Shown in pieces: positions 17,479 through 27,540 of a stretch of DNA of 64,000 nt (position 1 is the stretch's first letter; every line of letters starts with the position of its first letter). Location of the stretch: contig JANQFG010000096.1 in NCBI GenBank assembly GCA_028277985.1, forward strand, positions 1-64,000, given 5' to 3'. Both the position numbers and the translations under genes were made by a program. The DNA comes from a bacterium (lineage in GTDB: Bacteria > Desulfobacterota > DSWW01). The notes below the pieces were generated by a model. The model did not search any database. It saw only the letters and a program-made list of their open reading frames with translations, and had not been told where the DNA came from.

Positions 17479-19083
17479 ATGACCCTACACTGGGACGTGG
17501 GCTACATCATCCGGAAACGGGCGGAGATGTCGCCCGACAAGGCGGCGATCATCTTCGAGGACGAGCCGATCACCTACAGGCAGCTCAACGAGGGGGCGAA
17601 CCGGGCAGCCCACGTACTGCGCAAGAGGGGCATCCGGAACGGCGACCGCGTATCGGCGGTGCTCTTGAATTGCGTCGAGTTCCTGGAAGTCTATTTCGCC
17701 TGCGCAAAGCTCGGCGCCATTCTCGTTCCGCTCAACTTTCGGCTCGTGGGCCGCGAGCTGGAATATCAGCTGAACGACTCCGGCGCCCGAATGCTCGTCT
17801 TCCATGACAGCTTCATCGCCAACATCGAGGAGATCCGCACCCGGCTGAAGGTCGAGGCGGACAAGTTCATCTTCATGAAGAGCGACGCCCCTTCACCCGA
17901 CGGTTCCGAAGGGCCCGAATGTCCACCATGGGCCAAGGACTATCACGATTTGCGAAATGAGCAGCCCGCCGCCGAACCGGTCCCCGAAAGGCCGGTCGCC
18001 TTCGACGATCCCCTGGCGATCGTATATACCTCCGGCGTGACGGGCAATCCGAAAGGGGCCGTGCTTACGCACAAGCAGACCTATTTCAAGAATTTTCAGG
18101 TGGCCTTCTATACCGAGGCCCGGCCGGATGATGTCTTCGTGGCACAGATGCCGCTGTTTCATTCCGGTGGGCTCTTCATCGTGGCCACGCCATCCCTGTG
18201 CGCCGGAATGACCACGGTCATGCGCCGGGGATTCGATCCGGCCGAGTTCGCCAAGGACATCGAACGCTACCGGGGCACGATCGTCCTGGCCCTGACCACC
18301 ATGTGGCGAATGATTCTCGAGACCGGGAAGCTGGACGAGATCGACACGAGCAGTGTACGGTGCGTCTTCGGAGGGGGGGAGCGGACCCCCCCGAGCCTCT
18401 TCGAAGAGCTGGGGAAACGCGGCCTTCAGATGCGACAGGGGCTGGGGCAGACCGAGAATTCTCTGATGATGATGATGCCGGCAGAGGCGGTGCAGCGGAA
18501 GGTCGGCTCCATAGGCAAGCCCGGGTTCTTCACCGACGTCTGGATCGCCGGGCCCGACGGCGGAAACGCGGCACCGGGGGAGATCGGAGAGATCATGGCC
18601 AGGGGGCCCACGGTCATGGAGGGCTACTGGAACCTGCCGGAGATGACGGCAAAGACCCTCGTGGACGGGGAACTCCACACCGGAGACCTCGGATACATGG
18701 ATGAGGAGGGCTATTTCTATATCGTGGACCGGGCCAAGGACATGTATCGCAGCGGTGGTGAAAACGTCTACCCCGCAGAGATCGAGAAGATCCTTGCCGG
18801 ACACCCGAAGATCTCAAACGTAGCGATCATAGGGGTGCCGGACGAGAAGTGGGGGGAGTCCGGGTTGGTCTTCGTCGTACCGGCGGAGGGAGAGTCGATC
18901 ACCCTCGAGGATATCGGCGAATACCTGGAGGGCAAGGTGGCCAGGTTCAAGTTTCCTCGAAAGATGCAGGTCATGGACGACCTCCCGTTGACCACCACGA
19001 TGAAGATCAAGAAGTCGGAGCTCAAGGAGCAGTACTTCTCCGACGCGGGCCTGAAATCCACCCTAGACACAGGGAAGGCTTAG
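17479..19083 (+). CDS. AMP-forming acyl-CoA ligase (AssK-like role plausible)
   Basis: YTSGVTGNPKGAVLTH, 'GELHTGDLGYMDEEGYFYIVDRAKDM' motifs. Confidence 0.92.
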   Translation: MTLHWDVGYIIRKRAEMSPDKAAIIFEDEPITYRQLNEGANRAAHVLRKRGIRNGDRVSAVLLNCVEFLEVYFACAKLGAILVPLNFRLVGRELEYQLNDSGARMLVFHDSFIANIEEIRTRLKVEADKFIFMKSDAPSPDGSEGPECPPWAKDYHDLRNEQPAAEPVPERPVAFDDPLAIVYTSGVTGNPKGAVLTHKQTYFKNFQVAFYTEARPDDVFVAQMPLFHSGGLFIVATPSLCAGMTTVMRRGFDPAEFAKDIERYRGTIVLALTTMWRMILETGKLDEIDTSSVRCVFGGGERTPPSLFEELGKRGLQMRQGLGQTENSLMMMMPAEAVQRKVGSIGKPGFFTDVWIAGPDGGNAAPGEIGEIMARGPTVMEGYWNLPEMTAKTLVDGELHTGDLGYMDEEGYFYIVDRAKDMYRSGGENVYPAEIEKILAGHPKISNVAIIGVPDEKWGESGLVFVVPAEGESITLEDIGEYLEGKVARFKFPRKMQVMDDLPLTTTMKIKKSELKEQYFSDAGLKSTLDTGKA

Positions 19084-20094
19084 ATGAGCGGACAAACAGA
19101 TCTCCGAAGGGACGGTGCTTCCTCCAGCGAAAGCACTCGCGGACGCTGGCAGAACCGGATGACAGACATCCTCGGCTCCACCTATCCGATCATTCAAGGC
19201 GCCATGCGGATGATCACGCTCGGGGAGATGGCCGCGGCCGTTTCCAATTGCGGAGGCTTTGGACAGGTGGCCGCCTCGGGGCTATCCAACGACAAACTCA
19301 GGGCCGAGTTGAAACGCGCACAGGAACTCACGGATCGACCCGTCGGCGTGAACATTCCGATCTACAGGCCCAATGCTTTCGATGCCCTGGAAATCGCCAT
19401 CGAGATGGGCGTGAAGACGGTGACCACCTCTGCCGGCAACCCTGCGAAGATGATGGAACGAATCCGGGAGGCGGGTCTCCGGGTCGTTCACAAGGTGTCG
19501 AACGAGAGCATGGCCATGAAGGCCCAGACCGCGGGCGTAGATGCAGTCGTCGTCACCGGCTTCGAGGCAGGCGGACACATCGGCCGCAACGACGTCTCGA
19601 CCCTTTGCATGGTCCCGCAGATTGCGGACGCGGTAGACATCCCGGTCGTCGCGGCAGGAGGAATCGGCGATGCCCGCGGCCTGGTTGCGGCCTTTGCATT
19701 GGGAGCGGAAGCGGTCGAGATCGGGACACGTTTTGTGGCCACCTCGGAATGCGCGGTACCCACCTTTTTCAAGGAGAGGGTCTGCCTCGCCTCGAGCGAC
19801 GAGACCTTCATTCTCGGAAAGAAGGAGATGCCCATCCGCGTCCTGAGAAACAAGGCGACCGAGACGGTGGAGAAGATGGGAGAAGAGGAAGCGGACGAGT
19901 TCCTGAAGCAATCCGGCGACTCGAGCTATGTTACGGAGGGCGGTAACAGGGAGAACGCCACCATGCCCTGCGGTCAGAGTGTGGGTGTCGTGAAGCAGGT
20001 CATGGGCCTCGAGCAAGTCTTCGTGGAACTGGTCGAACAGGCCGTGTGTATCTCGGAACGACTCGGGAATCTCTTCGGAGGAGGGGAAAGATGA
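19084..20094 (+). CDS. Nitronate monooxygenase/FabK-like FMN oxidoreductase
   Basis: YPIIQGAMRMITLGEMAAAVSNCGGFG, 'GFEAGGHIGRNDVSTLCMVPQIADAV', 'PVVAAGGIGDARG'. Confidence 0.88.
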   Translation: MSGQTDLRRDGASSSESTRGRWQNRMTDILGSTYPIIQGAMRMITLGEMAAAVSNCGGFGQVAASGLSNDKLRAELKRAQELTDRPVGVNIPIYRPNAFDALEIAIEMGVKTVTTSAGNPAKMMERIREAGLRVVHKVSNESMAMKAQTAGVDAVVVTGFEAGGHIGRNDVSTLCMVPQIADAVDIPVVAAGGIGDARGLVAAFALGAEAVEIGTRFVATSECAVPTFFKERVCLASSDETFILGKKEMPIRVLRNKATETVEKMGEEEADEFLKQSGDSSYVTEGGNRENATMPCGQSVGVVKQVMGLEQVFVELVEQAVCISERLGNLFGGGER

Positions 20095-20882
20095 GCTGGG
20101 AACATGTTTTGCTCGACAAGAAGGACGGAGTGGCAACGGTAACGCTGAATCGACCGGAAAAGTACAATGCCTTTGCCGGACAGATGCGGCAGGAGATCGT
20201 TCAGGTCATCGACGACGTGGCCGAGGACCGGGACGTGCGCGCCGTGGTCATCACCGGTGCGGGCAAGGCGTTCTGCGTGGGCGGGGATGTGAACGAATTC
20301 GTCTCCGGCACGACCCAGGCCCTGGAACAGGTGGCTTCCAGCGAGCGACACGCCATGTGCAAGGCGGCGCTGACCATCAATACCATGGAAAAACCGGTGA
20401 TCGCCTCGGTGAACGGGGTGGCAGCCGGTGGAGGCTGCAACCTCGCCCTGGCCTGTGACATCCGAATCGCAAGCGAGAAAGCGAGATTCGGACAGGTCTT
20501 CGTGCGGCGCGGCGTACATCCCGACTGGGGCGGAATCTACTTCCTTCCGAGGCTCGTAGGGTACGCCAAGGCGGCCGAGCTGATCTTTTCCGGAGAGGTG
20601 GTCGGAGCCGAGGAGGCGCTTGCGATCGGAATGGTGAACAGGGTCGTGCCCCATGAGGGGCTTCCCCAGGTCACACGCGAATTCGCCGAGAGGATAGCGA
20701 AGAACGCGCCCATACCGATCGCCTTTGCCAAGCGCGGCCTGCAGAATTTTGCCAAGTGGGATCTCGCCCAGGCACTGGACTATGAGTCCTACGTGCTCGA
20801 GGTCTGCAAGCAGAGCGAAGACTTCATGGAAGGATTCTCATCCTTTCTCGAGAAGCGCGAACCTGTCTTCAAGGGGAGATAG
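20091..20882 (+). CDS. Enoyl-CoA hydratase/isomerase
   Basis: MSWEHVLLDKKDGVATVTLNRPEKYNAFAGQM...GKAFCVGGDVNEF; ATGA overlap with the upstream gene. Confidence 0.93.
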   Translation: MSWEHVLLDKKDGVATVTLNRPEKYNAFAGQMRQEIVQVIDDVAEDRDVRAVVITGAGKAFCVGGDVNEFVSGTTQALEQVASSERHAMCKAALTINTMEKPVIASVNGVAAGGGCNLALACDIRIASEKARFGQVFVRRGVHPDWGGIYFLPRLVGYAKAAELIFSGEVVGAEEALAIGMVNRVVPHEGLPQVTREFAERIAKNAPIPIAFAKRGLQNFAKWDLAQALDYESYVLEVCKQSEDFMEGFSSFLEKREPVFKGR

Positions 20883-20887
20883 GTCCC

Positions 20888-21445
20888 ATGGCCGATCCGA
20901 ACCGTATCGAAGAGGTGGACGCCTGTAACGACGCGGGCAGGCAGTGTATCGAAAAGGGCGATATGGAGGGGGCCTTTGAACAGTTCAACCGGGCCCTCTC
21001 CCTCCTCGAGCCGGCTCCAGACCCGAGAAGGAAGGCGGTGCTACTCAACAATCTGGGACACGTTTGCGTGGCCCTGAAGCGGCGCGACCGGGCGCTCGAG
21101 ACCTTCAAGGAGGCGGCCGGGTTGTGTGATCAACTGGGCGATCGGACAGGACAGGCATGGCAGTTGGGGAACATGGGCTCGGTTTACCGGGACAAGGAAG
21201 AGCACGAGGCGGCTCTCGAGAGCTACACGAAGGCGCTCGCAATCTTTGAAGACGAAGGCGAATCCATCGGCATCGCGGACCAGTACAGCAACATCGCATA
21301 CATCCATGCAATGAAGCGGGAACGAGCGACCGCGCTCGAGTGGTTCGGAAAGGCAAAGGCGCTTTACGAATCCCTAGGCCAGGATCGGAAGGCTTCACTG
21401 GCGCAACAGAACATCCAGATTCTCACCTCTTCCGGGAATTCTTGA
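20888..21445 (+). CDS. TPR-repeat protein
   Basis: Tandem TPR-like repeats, e.g. AWQLGNMGSVYRDKEEHEAALESYTKALAIFEDEGE. Confidence 0.85.
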   Translation: MADPNRIEEVDACNDAGRQCIEKGDMEGAFEQFNRALSLLEPAPDPRRKAVLLNNLGHVCVALKRRDRALETFKEAAGLCDQLGDRTGQAWQLGNMGSVYRDKEEHEAALESYTKALAIFEDEGESIGIADQYSNIAYIHAMKRERATALEWFGKAKALYESLGQDRKASLAQQNIQILTSSGNS

Positions 21446-21446
21446 G

Positions 21447-22373
21447 ATGAAGGGGCTGGAACTAGCCGAACGGTATTTCGAGGAAGTGGGCTTTCCAATG
21501 CTCAAGGACGCCTTTGCCCCTTACTTGGAGCGTTTGGCCACCGGGCTCGTGGGCGATGGCTCCGAGTGCTTCGGTTTCGATGATTCCATCTCCCGGGACC
21601 ACGACTGGGGCCCCGGGTTCTGCGTGTGGCTGAACCCGGAGGATTTCCAGGACATCGCCGGGAAACTCCAGGCCGCCCTCGACGAGCTTCCGAAGACCTT
21701 CGAGGGTTGCGGCCCAAGACAGATCAGTGCCTGGGGCGACGGCCGGCTCGGCGTATTCGAAATTCCGGGTTTCTACAAGCGCTTCCTCGGCCTGGACCGG
21801 CTCCCCCAGGATCTGGACACCTGGTTGTTCCTGCCGGAGAACTCGCTCGCGGCCTGCACGAACGGGAAGGTCTTCCGGGACCCTCTGGGTGAGTTCACCG
21901 CATGGAGAGAGGGCCTTCTCGCCTTCTACCCGGATGACGTGAGACGAAAGAAGATCGCCGCCCGCTGCATGACGCTCGGGCAGGCCGGCCAGTACAATTT
22001 TCCCAGGTGCGTGCAGCGTGGTGAATTGTTCGCCGCCCAGTACGCAGAAACCAAGTTCTGTGCAGATGCGATATCCATCGTGTTTCTCCTGAATCGCAGA
22101 TACACCCCTTTCTACAAGTGGATGCACCGGGCCGTAGGGGAGCTTCCCATCCTGGGAGGTTGGATGCGTGACAGGATCGGTGATCTGATCGCAGAGACGG
22201 ACCTTTCGAAGAAGGAACAACGGATCGAAGAAATCTGCGCCGCCCTGATCCAGGAACTCGGCCGTCAGATGCTTTCCACGCACGGAAGCACCTTTCTGCC
22301 GGACCATGGACCCGTCATCCAGGCAACGATCCAGGACGGCCCGCTGAGGGAACGCAACGTGTGGGTAGGCTAA
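21447..22373 (+). CDS. DUF4037-like protein
   Basis: GDGSECFGFDDSISRDHDWGPGFCVWL near the N-terminus is characteristic. Confidence 0.75.
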   Translation: MKGLELAERYFEEVGFPMLKDAFAPYLERLATGLVGDGSECFGFDDSISRDHDWGPGFCVWLNPEDFQDIAGKLQAALDELPKTFEGCGPRQISAWGDGRLGVFEIPGFYKRFLGLDRLPQDLDTWLFLPENSLAACTNGKVFRDPLGEFTAWREGLLAFYPDDVRRKKIAARCMTLGQAGQYNFPRCVQRGELFAAQYAETKFCADAISIVFLLNRRYTPFYKWMHRAVGELPILGGWMRDRIGDLIAETDLSKKEQRIEEICAALIQELGRQMLSTHGSTFLPDHGPVIQATIQDGPLRERNVWVG

Positions 22374-22386
22374 CGGATAGGACGCC

Positions 22387-23313
22387 ATGAAGAACGTACT
22401 CGTTATCGGCGGCAGCTACTTCGTGGGCAGGGTATTCGTCGAGACCCTCGCCGCCGATCCGGAATACCGTATCGTTGTCGTGAACCGCGGCAACCGCCCC
22501 CTGGGCCTTGACGGCGTACAGGAGATCGTTTGCGACAGGAACCAGAGCGGCTCGTTGCGGGAGGCACTCCCCTCGTCGTCCTGGCACGCGGTCGTCGACT
22601 TCTGCGGCTATACGCCGAAGGACCTGCGGAACGTGATCCTTGCACTACCGCGCGGATCGGTCGGTCACTACATCTATATCAGCACCACCTCGGTCTACGC
22701 GCCCACGCGGGCACTGCCGATTCGTGAGAACGGAGCCAAACTCACCGCCCCTCAACCCGAACTTGGCCCGGCGGCCGGATACGGATTTCAGAAATGGCTG
22801 TCCGAGCAAACGGTCACGACGCACGCGGCGCAGCTTGACTTCCCCTACACCTGCCTTCGCCCCTCGATCATCTACGGTCCCTACAACTATGCTCCCCGCG
22901 AGCGATACTTCTTTGATCTGATCGACCAGAATCAGATCGTAATCCTTCCGGACAACGACCTCGCCCTGTTCCAGTTCGTCTCGGTCTGGGACGTGGCCGA
23001 GATCATCAACCGGGCGATGGGTAATCCTGTGACCTTCGGAAAGGCCTTCAACCTGGCTGCAGAGGAGCTGATCTCATACGCCAGGCTGGTCGAGGTCCTC
23101 GAGGCAATCACGGAAAGGCGCATACAGACCCGTTCCATGACGGTCGAGGAGATCGACGCCAGGCGCATTCCCCTTCCCTTCCCCCTTGACAGCCACCTGA
23201 TCTATTCCGGGGACCTGGTGCGCCAGACCCTTGGCTTTCAATACACATCCTTCACGGCGGGGATGCAGAAGACTTACGCGTGGTATCGGAACACAACGAC
23301 CCACTCAGCATGA
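22387..23313 (+). CDS. NAD-dependent epimerase/dehydratase
   Basis: KNVLVIGGSYFVGRVFVETL Rossmann start; extended SDR architecture. Confidence 0.88.
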   Translation: MKNVLVIGGSYFVGRVFVETLAADPEYRIVVVNRGNRPLGLDGVQEIVCDRNQSGSLREALPSSSWHAVVDFCGYTPKDLRNVILALPRGSVGHYIYISTTSVYAPTRALPIRENGAKLTAPQPELGPAAGYGFQKWLSEQTVTTHAAQLDFPYTCLRPSIIYGPYNYAPRERYFFDLIDQNQIVILPDNDLALFQFVSVWDVAEIINRAMGNPVTFGKAFNLAAEELISYARLVEVLEAITERRIQTRSMTVEEIDARRIPLPFPLDSHLIYSGDLVRQTLGFQYTSFTAGMQKTYAWYRNTTTHSA

Positions 23314-23323
23314 GGAAGGACCC

Positions 23324-23926
23324 ATGGGAGCCAAAGAAGCGTTGATACAGGAAATCCTCGAAGCAGAGCTCGGAATGTTTCTCTCCGTACAGGCCCAGGA
23401 GCCGGTCTCCTGCCAGCAGGATCCGGACGGGTTCCGTGCAACCCGCGGGGCACAGTTTTCCGTCTGGTCGGAGCAGACCCTGGCTTCGTACAGGGAAGAT
23501 CTCGAGAAGGCTGTGGAGGAAGGCCGTAACCTGATGACTCTGAAATATGCCCGCATGGACAATCTGATCCCAAAGCTCCAGGAGGACATCCTGGTGGAGA
23601 ACCTGATCGAACAGATCGTGACGATCCAGGTGGCTTGGCAGAAGGAGATGATCGAGAAATACCCTTATCTGATGAGGCGTGGACGTCCTCTGGAAGAAGG
23701 AGACGAGGGGCTCGAAACCGCATCCTTCGTGAATTACCTTCGTGGGGAATTGGAAACCTATTCGGCCGAAACGCTGGCCCATCTCTACAAGGATGTTTCG
23801 GAGAGCCAGGAGAATGAGCGGAACCTGACCGAGGCGATCTATGAGAACATGGTCAAGAGCCATGGGTATGCTTCGGTCCAGGAGGCTGAGAGCGCAGCAA
23901 AGGCACACGCCACGGAACGAGGCTGA
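23324..23926 (+). CDS. DUF4125-like protein
   Basis: 200 aa; LYxxLMRRGRPL-type segment; adjacent to the DUF4037-like gene. Confidence 0.65.
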   Translation: MGAKEALIQEILEAELGMFLSVQAQEPVSCQQDPDGFRATRGAQFSVWSEQTLASYREDLEKAVEEGRNLMTLKYARMDNLIPKLQEDILVENLIEQIVTIQVAWQKEMIEKYPYLMRRGRPLEEGDEGLETASFVNYLRGELETYSAETLAHLYKDVSESQENERNLTEAIYENMVKSHGYASVQEAESAAKAHATERG

Positions 23927-23943
23927 ACGGCAAGGGCGCTTGT

Positions 23944-24056
23944 TGAGGGGTCAGGGACCAGGGGTCGGGGATCAGGCCCCATACCTCCCCCTGAAGACAT
24001 GTGGGGGGGGATTGGGTCTGACATCTGCCCCCTGATCCCTGATCCCCCACCCTATC
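23944..24056. repeat. Intergenic GGGATCAGG-type imperfect inverted repeat
   Basis: ggggtcagggaccaggggtcggggatcagg ... ccccctgatccctgatccccc; related short runs at 11575-11600 and 15113-15135. Confidence 0.6.
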
Positions 24057-24167
24057 CTTTGGCCTTAGGTTGGGTGGAATACAGTGGACTGCCGTTTCTA
24101 CGACGGCAGATAATGTGACTGCGATACGACGCATACGGAGATTTTCACAGGGGGGAGGAGGAGCACA

Positions 24168-25742
24168 ATGGACCCTTTTTTGGAAAAGAGGTTGAAGGAA
24201 CTCGAAGAGGCCCGGGAAAAGGTGCGCCAGGCGGGCGGGCCGGAAAAGGTCGCGAAGCACCACGCCGAGGGAAAGCTCACTGCCCGTGAACGCGTGGAGA
24301 CCCTCCTCGACCCTGACAGCCTGATGGAATTCAACATGCTTGCGGGGCATGCCCTTGGCCTGCCCGGTGATGGGATCGTTTGTGGAAACGGAACCATTGA
24401 CGGCCGCCCCGTCTTCGTCTTTTCCCAGGACCGGACGGTCCTCGGAGGATCGATCGGCCTCGAGCACGGGTACAAGATGTATCGAACCATCGAACAGGCC
24501 CTGGAAATGCGGGTCCCGGTGATCGGCCTCAACGAGGGTCCCGGTGCAAGGATCCCGAATTCTCGTGACCTGGACTGGTACAGCGTCAAGAAGCGCACAC
24601 ACTTCGGTTTTGTCAATGAGAAGCACGGAGGCTCGGTCTTCTTCCCGAATACCCACGCCTCCGGAATCATTCCCCAGATCTCGGCCATCATGGGGACGTG
24701 CAGCGGCATTTCGGTCTATTCGCCCGCCCTGACCGATTTTATCTACATGGTCGACAACTCGAGTCACATGTGCATCACGGGTCCGCGGGTGGTGAAGATG
24801 GTGACCGGAGAAGAGATCACCATGGAGGACCTGGGCGGCGCCAAGGTTCATGCGGAGAAGAGCGGGGTGTGTGACTTCCGGTGCAAGGACGAGAGACAGC
24901 TCCTGAGCGACATCCGGCGCCTGCTCAGCTTCCTGCCGCTGAACTGTGATGATCAGCCTCCGGTCTACACGACCGGGGACGACCCGAACCGGACCTGCGA
25001 CGATCTCAACGATATCGTCCCCACCGCGCCCAACAAGCCCTTTGACGTGCACCATGTGATCCGCGCCATCATCGACAATGGTGACTTCCTCGAGGTGAAG
25101 CCGGAGTTTGCCGGTGAGGTCATCGTCGGCTTCGGCCGACTGGACGGCAAGACCGTGGGCATCGTGGCCAATCAGCCCATGGTAAGAGCCGGATGTCTGA
25201 CCGTTGACAGCTCGGACAAGCAGGCGAGATTCATCCGATTCTGCGACTGTTTCAACATCCCTCTGCTCCTTCTCGTCGACACCCCGGCCTATATGCCCGG
25301 ATCGAACCAGGAACACGCCGGGATCATCCGACACGGCGCGAAGGTGCTCTACGCTTTGTGCGAGGCGACCGTACCACGAGTCGTGGTCGTCCTCAGGAAG
25401 GCTTATGGAGGAGGCAACCTGGGCATGGGCGTTCTTCCGGGGCTTGGGTCCGACCGGGTGCTCTACTGGCCGATCATGGAGACAGGCATCCTTGGAGCCG
25501 AACAGGCCGTAATGCTGATCCACAGCCGTGACGAAGGGGCCACGAAAGAGTATCTGGAAGAAAAACTGCGCGAATACAAGGAAACCTATGCGAATCCGCT
25601 CTACGAGGTCAACGCCAACCTGAATGTACACGAAGTGGTGACCCCGGCCGAGACGAGACCCTACCTGGTCCGCACCTTCAAGCTGCTCGAGAGGAAGAAG
25701 GTGGAGCGCCCGCCCAAGAGGCATGGTAATATGCCTCTCTAG
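24168..25742 (+). CDS. Acyl-CoA carboxylase carboxyltransferase / methylmalonyl-CoA decarboxylase alpha-type subunit
   Basis: 524 aa; EGKLTARERVETLLDPDSL, 'GGAKVHAEKSGVCDF', 'VDTPAYMPGSNQEHAGIIRHGAKVLYA'. Confidence 0.92.
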   Translation: MDPFLEKRLKELEEAREKVRQAGGPEKVAKHHAEGKLTARERVETLLDPDSLMEFNMLAGHALGLPGDGIVCGNGTIDGRPVFVFSQDRTVLGGSIGLEHGYKMYRTIEQALEMRVPVIGLNEGPGARIPNSRDLDWYSVKKRTHFGFVNEKHGGSVFFPNTHASGIIPQISAIMGTCSGISVYSPALTDFIYMVDNSSHMCITGPRVVKMVTGEEITMEDLGGAKVHAEKSGVCDFRCKDERQLLSDIRRLLSFLPLNCDDQPPVYTTGDDPNRTCDDLNDIVPTAPNKPFDVHHVIRAIIDNGDFLEVKPEFAGEVIVGFGRLDGKTVGIVANQPMVRAGCLTVDSSDKQARFIRFCDCFNIPLLLLVDTPAYMPGSNQEHAGIIRHGAKVLYALCEATVPRVVVVLRKAYGGGNLGMGVLPGLGSDRVLYWPIMETGILGAEQAVMLIHSRDEGATKEYLEEKLREYKETYANPLYEVNANLNVHEVVTPAETRPYLVRTFKLLERKKVERPPKRHGNMPL

Positions 25743-25781
25743 GGCTCTTCCGGCCTGGTAAGGAAAAGGATCGATAGAACC

Positions 25782-27536
25782 ATGCCGAATGTAGCGAGTC
25801 TACTCGAAAGAACGGTACGCTGGGTCAGGCTTCCGGAGAGGATCCCCGCCCTTGCCTTTTCCGGAGAGGACTCTGCTGTGGACCTCATCCTCTACGAGGT
25901 CCTGCGTCTCCTCGTGGACGAGGTCAAAGCGGATATCGGGCACGTCAACCTCCTGCCGAAAGGCGGCAGGGTCGAAAAAGTCTGCACCCTCAAGGACGGA
26001 CAGCCGTGGCTTCGGAAGGAGACGCAGCTTCATCTGTTCGACCCGTACCATGGGTTCACCGGCGAGGTGATGCGCTCGGGCAAGAGCATTCTTGTGAAGG
26101 ACATCTGGGAGCCGGGTACGGAGGAGAATCCGAACCCGTTCCTCGATGTCTACCTGACGATGAACAAGACGTACGTGGATGAGATCAAGGCCCCCCTGGC
26201 GAGCATCATGATCGCCCCGATCAAGAGGGGCCACGACATCTTCTGCACCATCGAACTGGGGCGGTATCGGGAGAGAGAAGCCTTCAACCAGGAAGACAAG
26301 GACCTGATCGACGCGTTTGGGCGACAATACGGCTCGCTCGTCATCGACTACATCCTGGACGTGAAGAACAGGATCGCCATCAATACCGCCCACAGGAAGC
26401 TCCTCGCCCTGTCAAGGCTCATCGCCTCGAATCAGCCGGTTGACTATCGGGACGCGGTCGAGGCATACATGAAGCTGTCCGCAGCCGATCTCGGCCTCGC
26501 CTTCTTCAAGACAGGGGAGCTGAAGGCATCGAACTACCGGGCCCTCGTGTGGCAGGGCGACGAGATCCGGGAAGTCCTGCTGAACGACTTTGTGCCGTCT
26601 TCGGGCAGCATCCTGAGCACGGATACGGAGTTGCCCTTTTTTGTGGAGGGCGAGGGAGGCGACTCTCGCCTTCTCAATTTCAAAAAGAGAATCGGAGACT
26701 TTCCGGGTGTGAAACAGCGAGATCGGAAATTCATCCAGGATTGTCTCGACGAGGTGCGCTCCTACGTGGCGTATCCGCTCCACCTGCTCGGCCAGGACCT
26801 GGGGGCCATCGTTCTAGGATCTCACCGCGAAGGGTTCTGGGAGTTCCTCCACATGAACCCCTTCCTCGACCTGTACAACTCCCTGCTCAAATCCTTCCTC
26901 TTGAACGAGCGGGTGATCCACTACCTGTCCGACGTGAGCCTGAAGATTCACAACCCGGGCTACTATTGTCTGGCAGGCCTGAAGGGCCCCCTCGCCCTGA
27001 AGTACCCGGATGCCTTCCAGGATCCTGACGTGGGAACGGCACTGTCGGGGCTCGAGAGCCTGCTGGATGAACTCCACGACCAGGGCAAGGTCCTAAGGGT
27101 CCGGGAGAAGAACATCCTGCTGCTCAAATGGCTCAAGGCCTTCACGGGCCAGAGGAACGCCCTCCTGCCCGGCTTCGAAATCGATCTGGAGCACGAAGGC
27201 GATTCGCTGGGCGACTGCCTCATCCGGGCGCGGGAGCAGCAGCTGGAGGCGATTTTCGAAAATCTTTTCACCAACAGCGTGAGAGCCATAACCTCTCGGC
27301 AGCAGAAAGAGCCGTCTCTGGTCGGCAGGATCACGATCCGCGCACATCTGGAGGAAGAGAAGATCCGGGTCGTGTTCCAGGACAACGGCGCCCCCTACCC
27401 CACGGTTTCGGGTCGCGGGGTCACCCAGGTCAGGGACGAGATGCGGCAGCTCGGAGGAACGGTCAGAAGACACAACGATCCTTACCGCGTGGTGTTGTCC
27501 TTCCCATGCGCCCAAGATCTAACAGAGGAGGAATAA
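25782..27536 (+). CDS. GAF-containing sensor histidine-kinase-like protein with divergent ATPase domain
   Basis: N-terminal GAF-like region, N-box-like AIFENLFTNSVRAI, degenerate G1/G2 (FQDNGAPYP...GRGVTQVRDEMRQLGG). Confidence 0.75.
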   Translation: MPNVASLLERTVRWVRLPERIPALAFSGEDSAVDLILYEVLRLLVDEVKADIGHVNLLPKGGRVEKVCTLKDGQPWLRKETQLHLFDPYHGFTGEVMRSGKSILVKDIWEPGTEENPNPFLDVYLTMNKTYVDEIKAPLASIMIAPIKRGHDIFCTIELGRYREREAFNQEDKDLIDAFGRQYGSLVIDYILDVKNRIAINTAHRKLLALSRLIASNQPVDYRDAVEAYMKLSAADLGLAFFKTGELKASNYRALVWQGDEIREVLLNDFVPSSGSILSTDTELPFFVEGEGGDSRLLNFKKRIGDFPGVKQRDRKFIQDCLDEVRSYVAYPLHLLGQDLGAIVLGSHREGFWEFLHMNPFLDLYNSLLKSFLLNERVIHYLSDVSLKIHNPGYYCLAGLKGPLALKYPDAFQDPDVGTALSGLESLLDELHDQGKVLRVREKNILLLKWLKAFTGQRNALLPGFEIDLEHEGDSLGDCLIRAREQQLEAIFENLFTNSVRAITSRQQKEPSLVGRITIRAHLEEEKIRVVFQDNGAPYPTVSGRGVTQVRDEMRQLGGTVRRHNDPYRVVLSFPCAQDLTEEE

Positions 27537-27540
27537 AGGT

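Noticed and set aside
23853-25724. 623-aa minus-strand ORF opposite the carboxyltransferase
   Set aside because: Shadow ORF of a clear coding gene.
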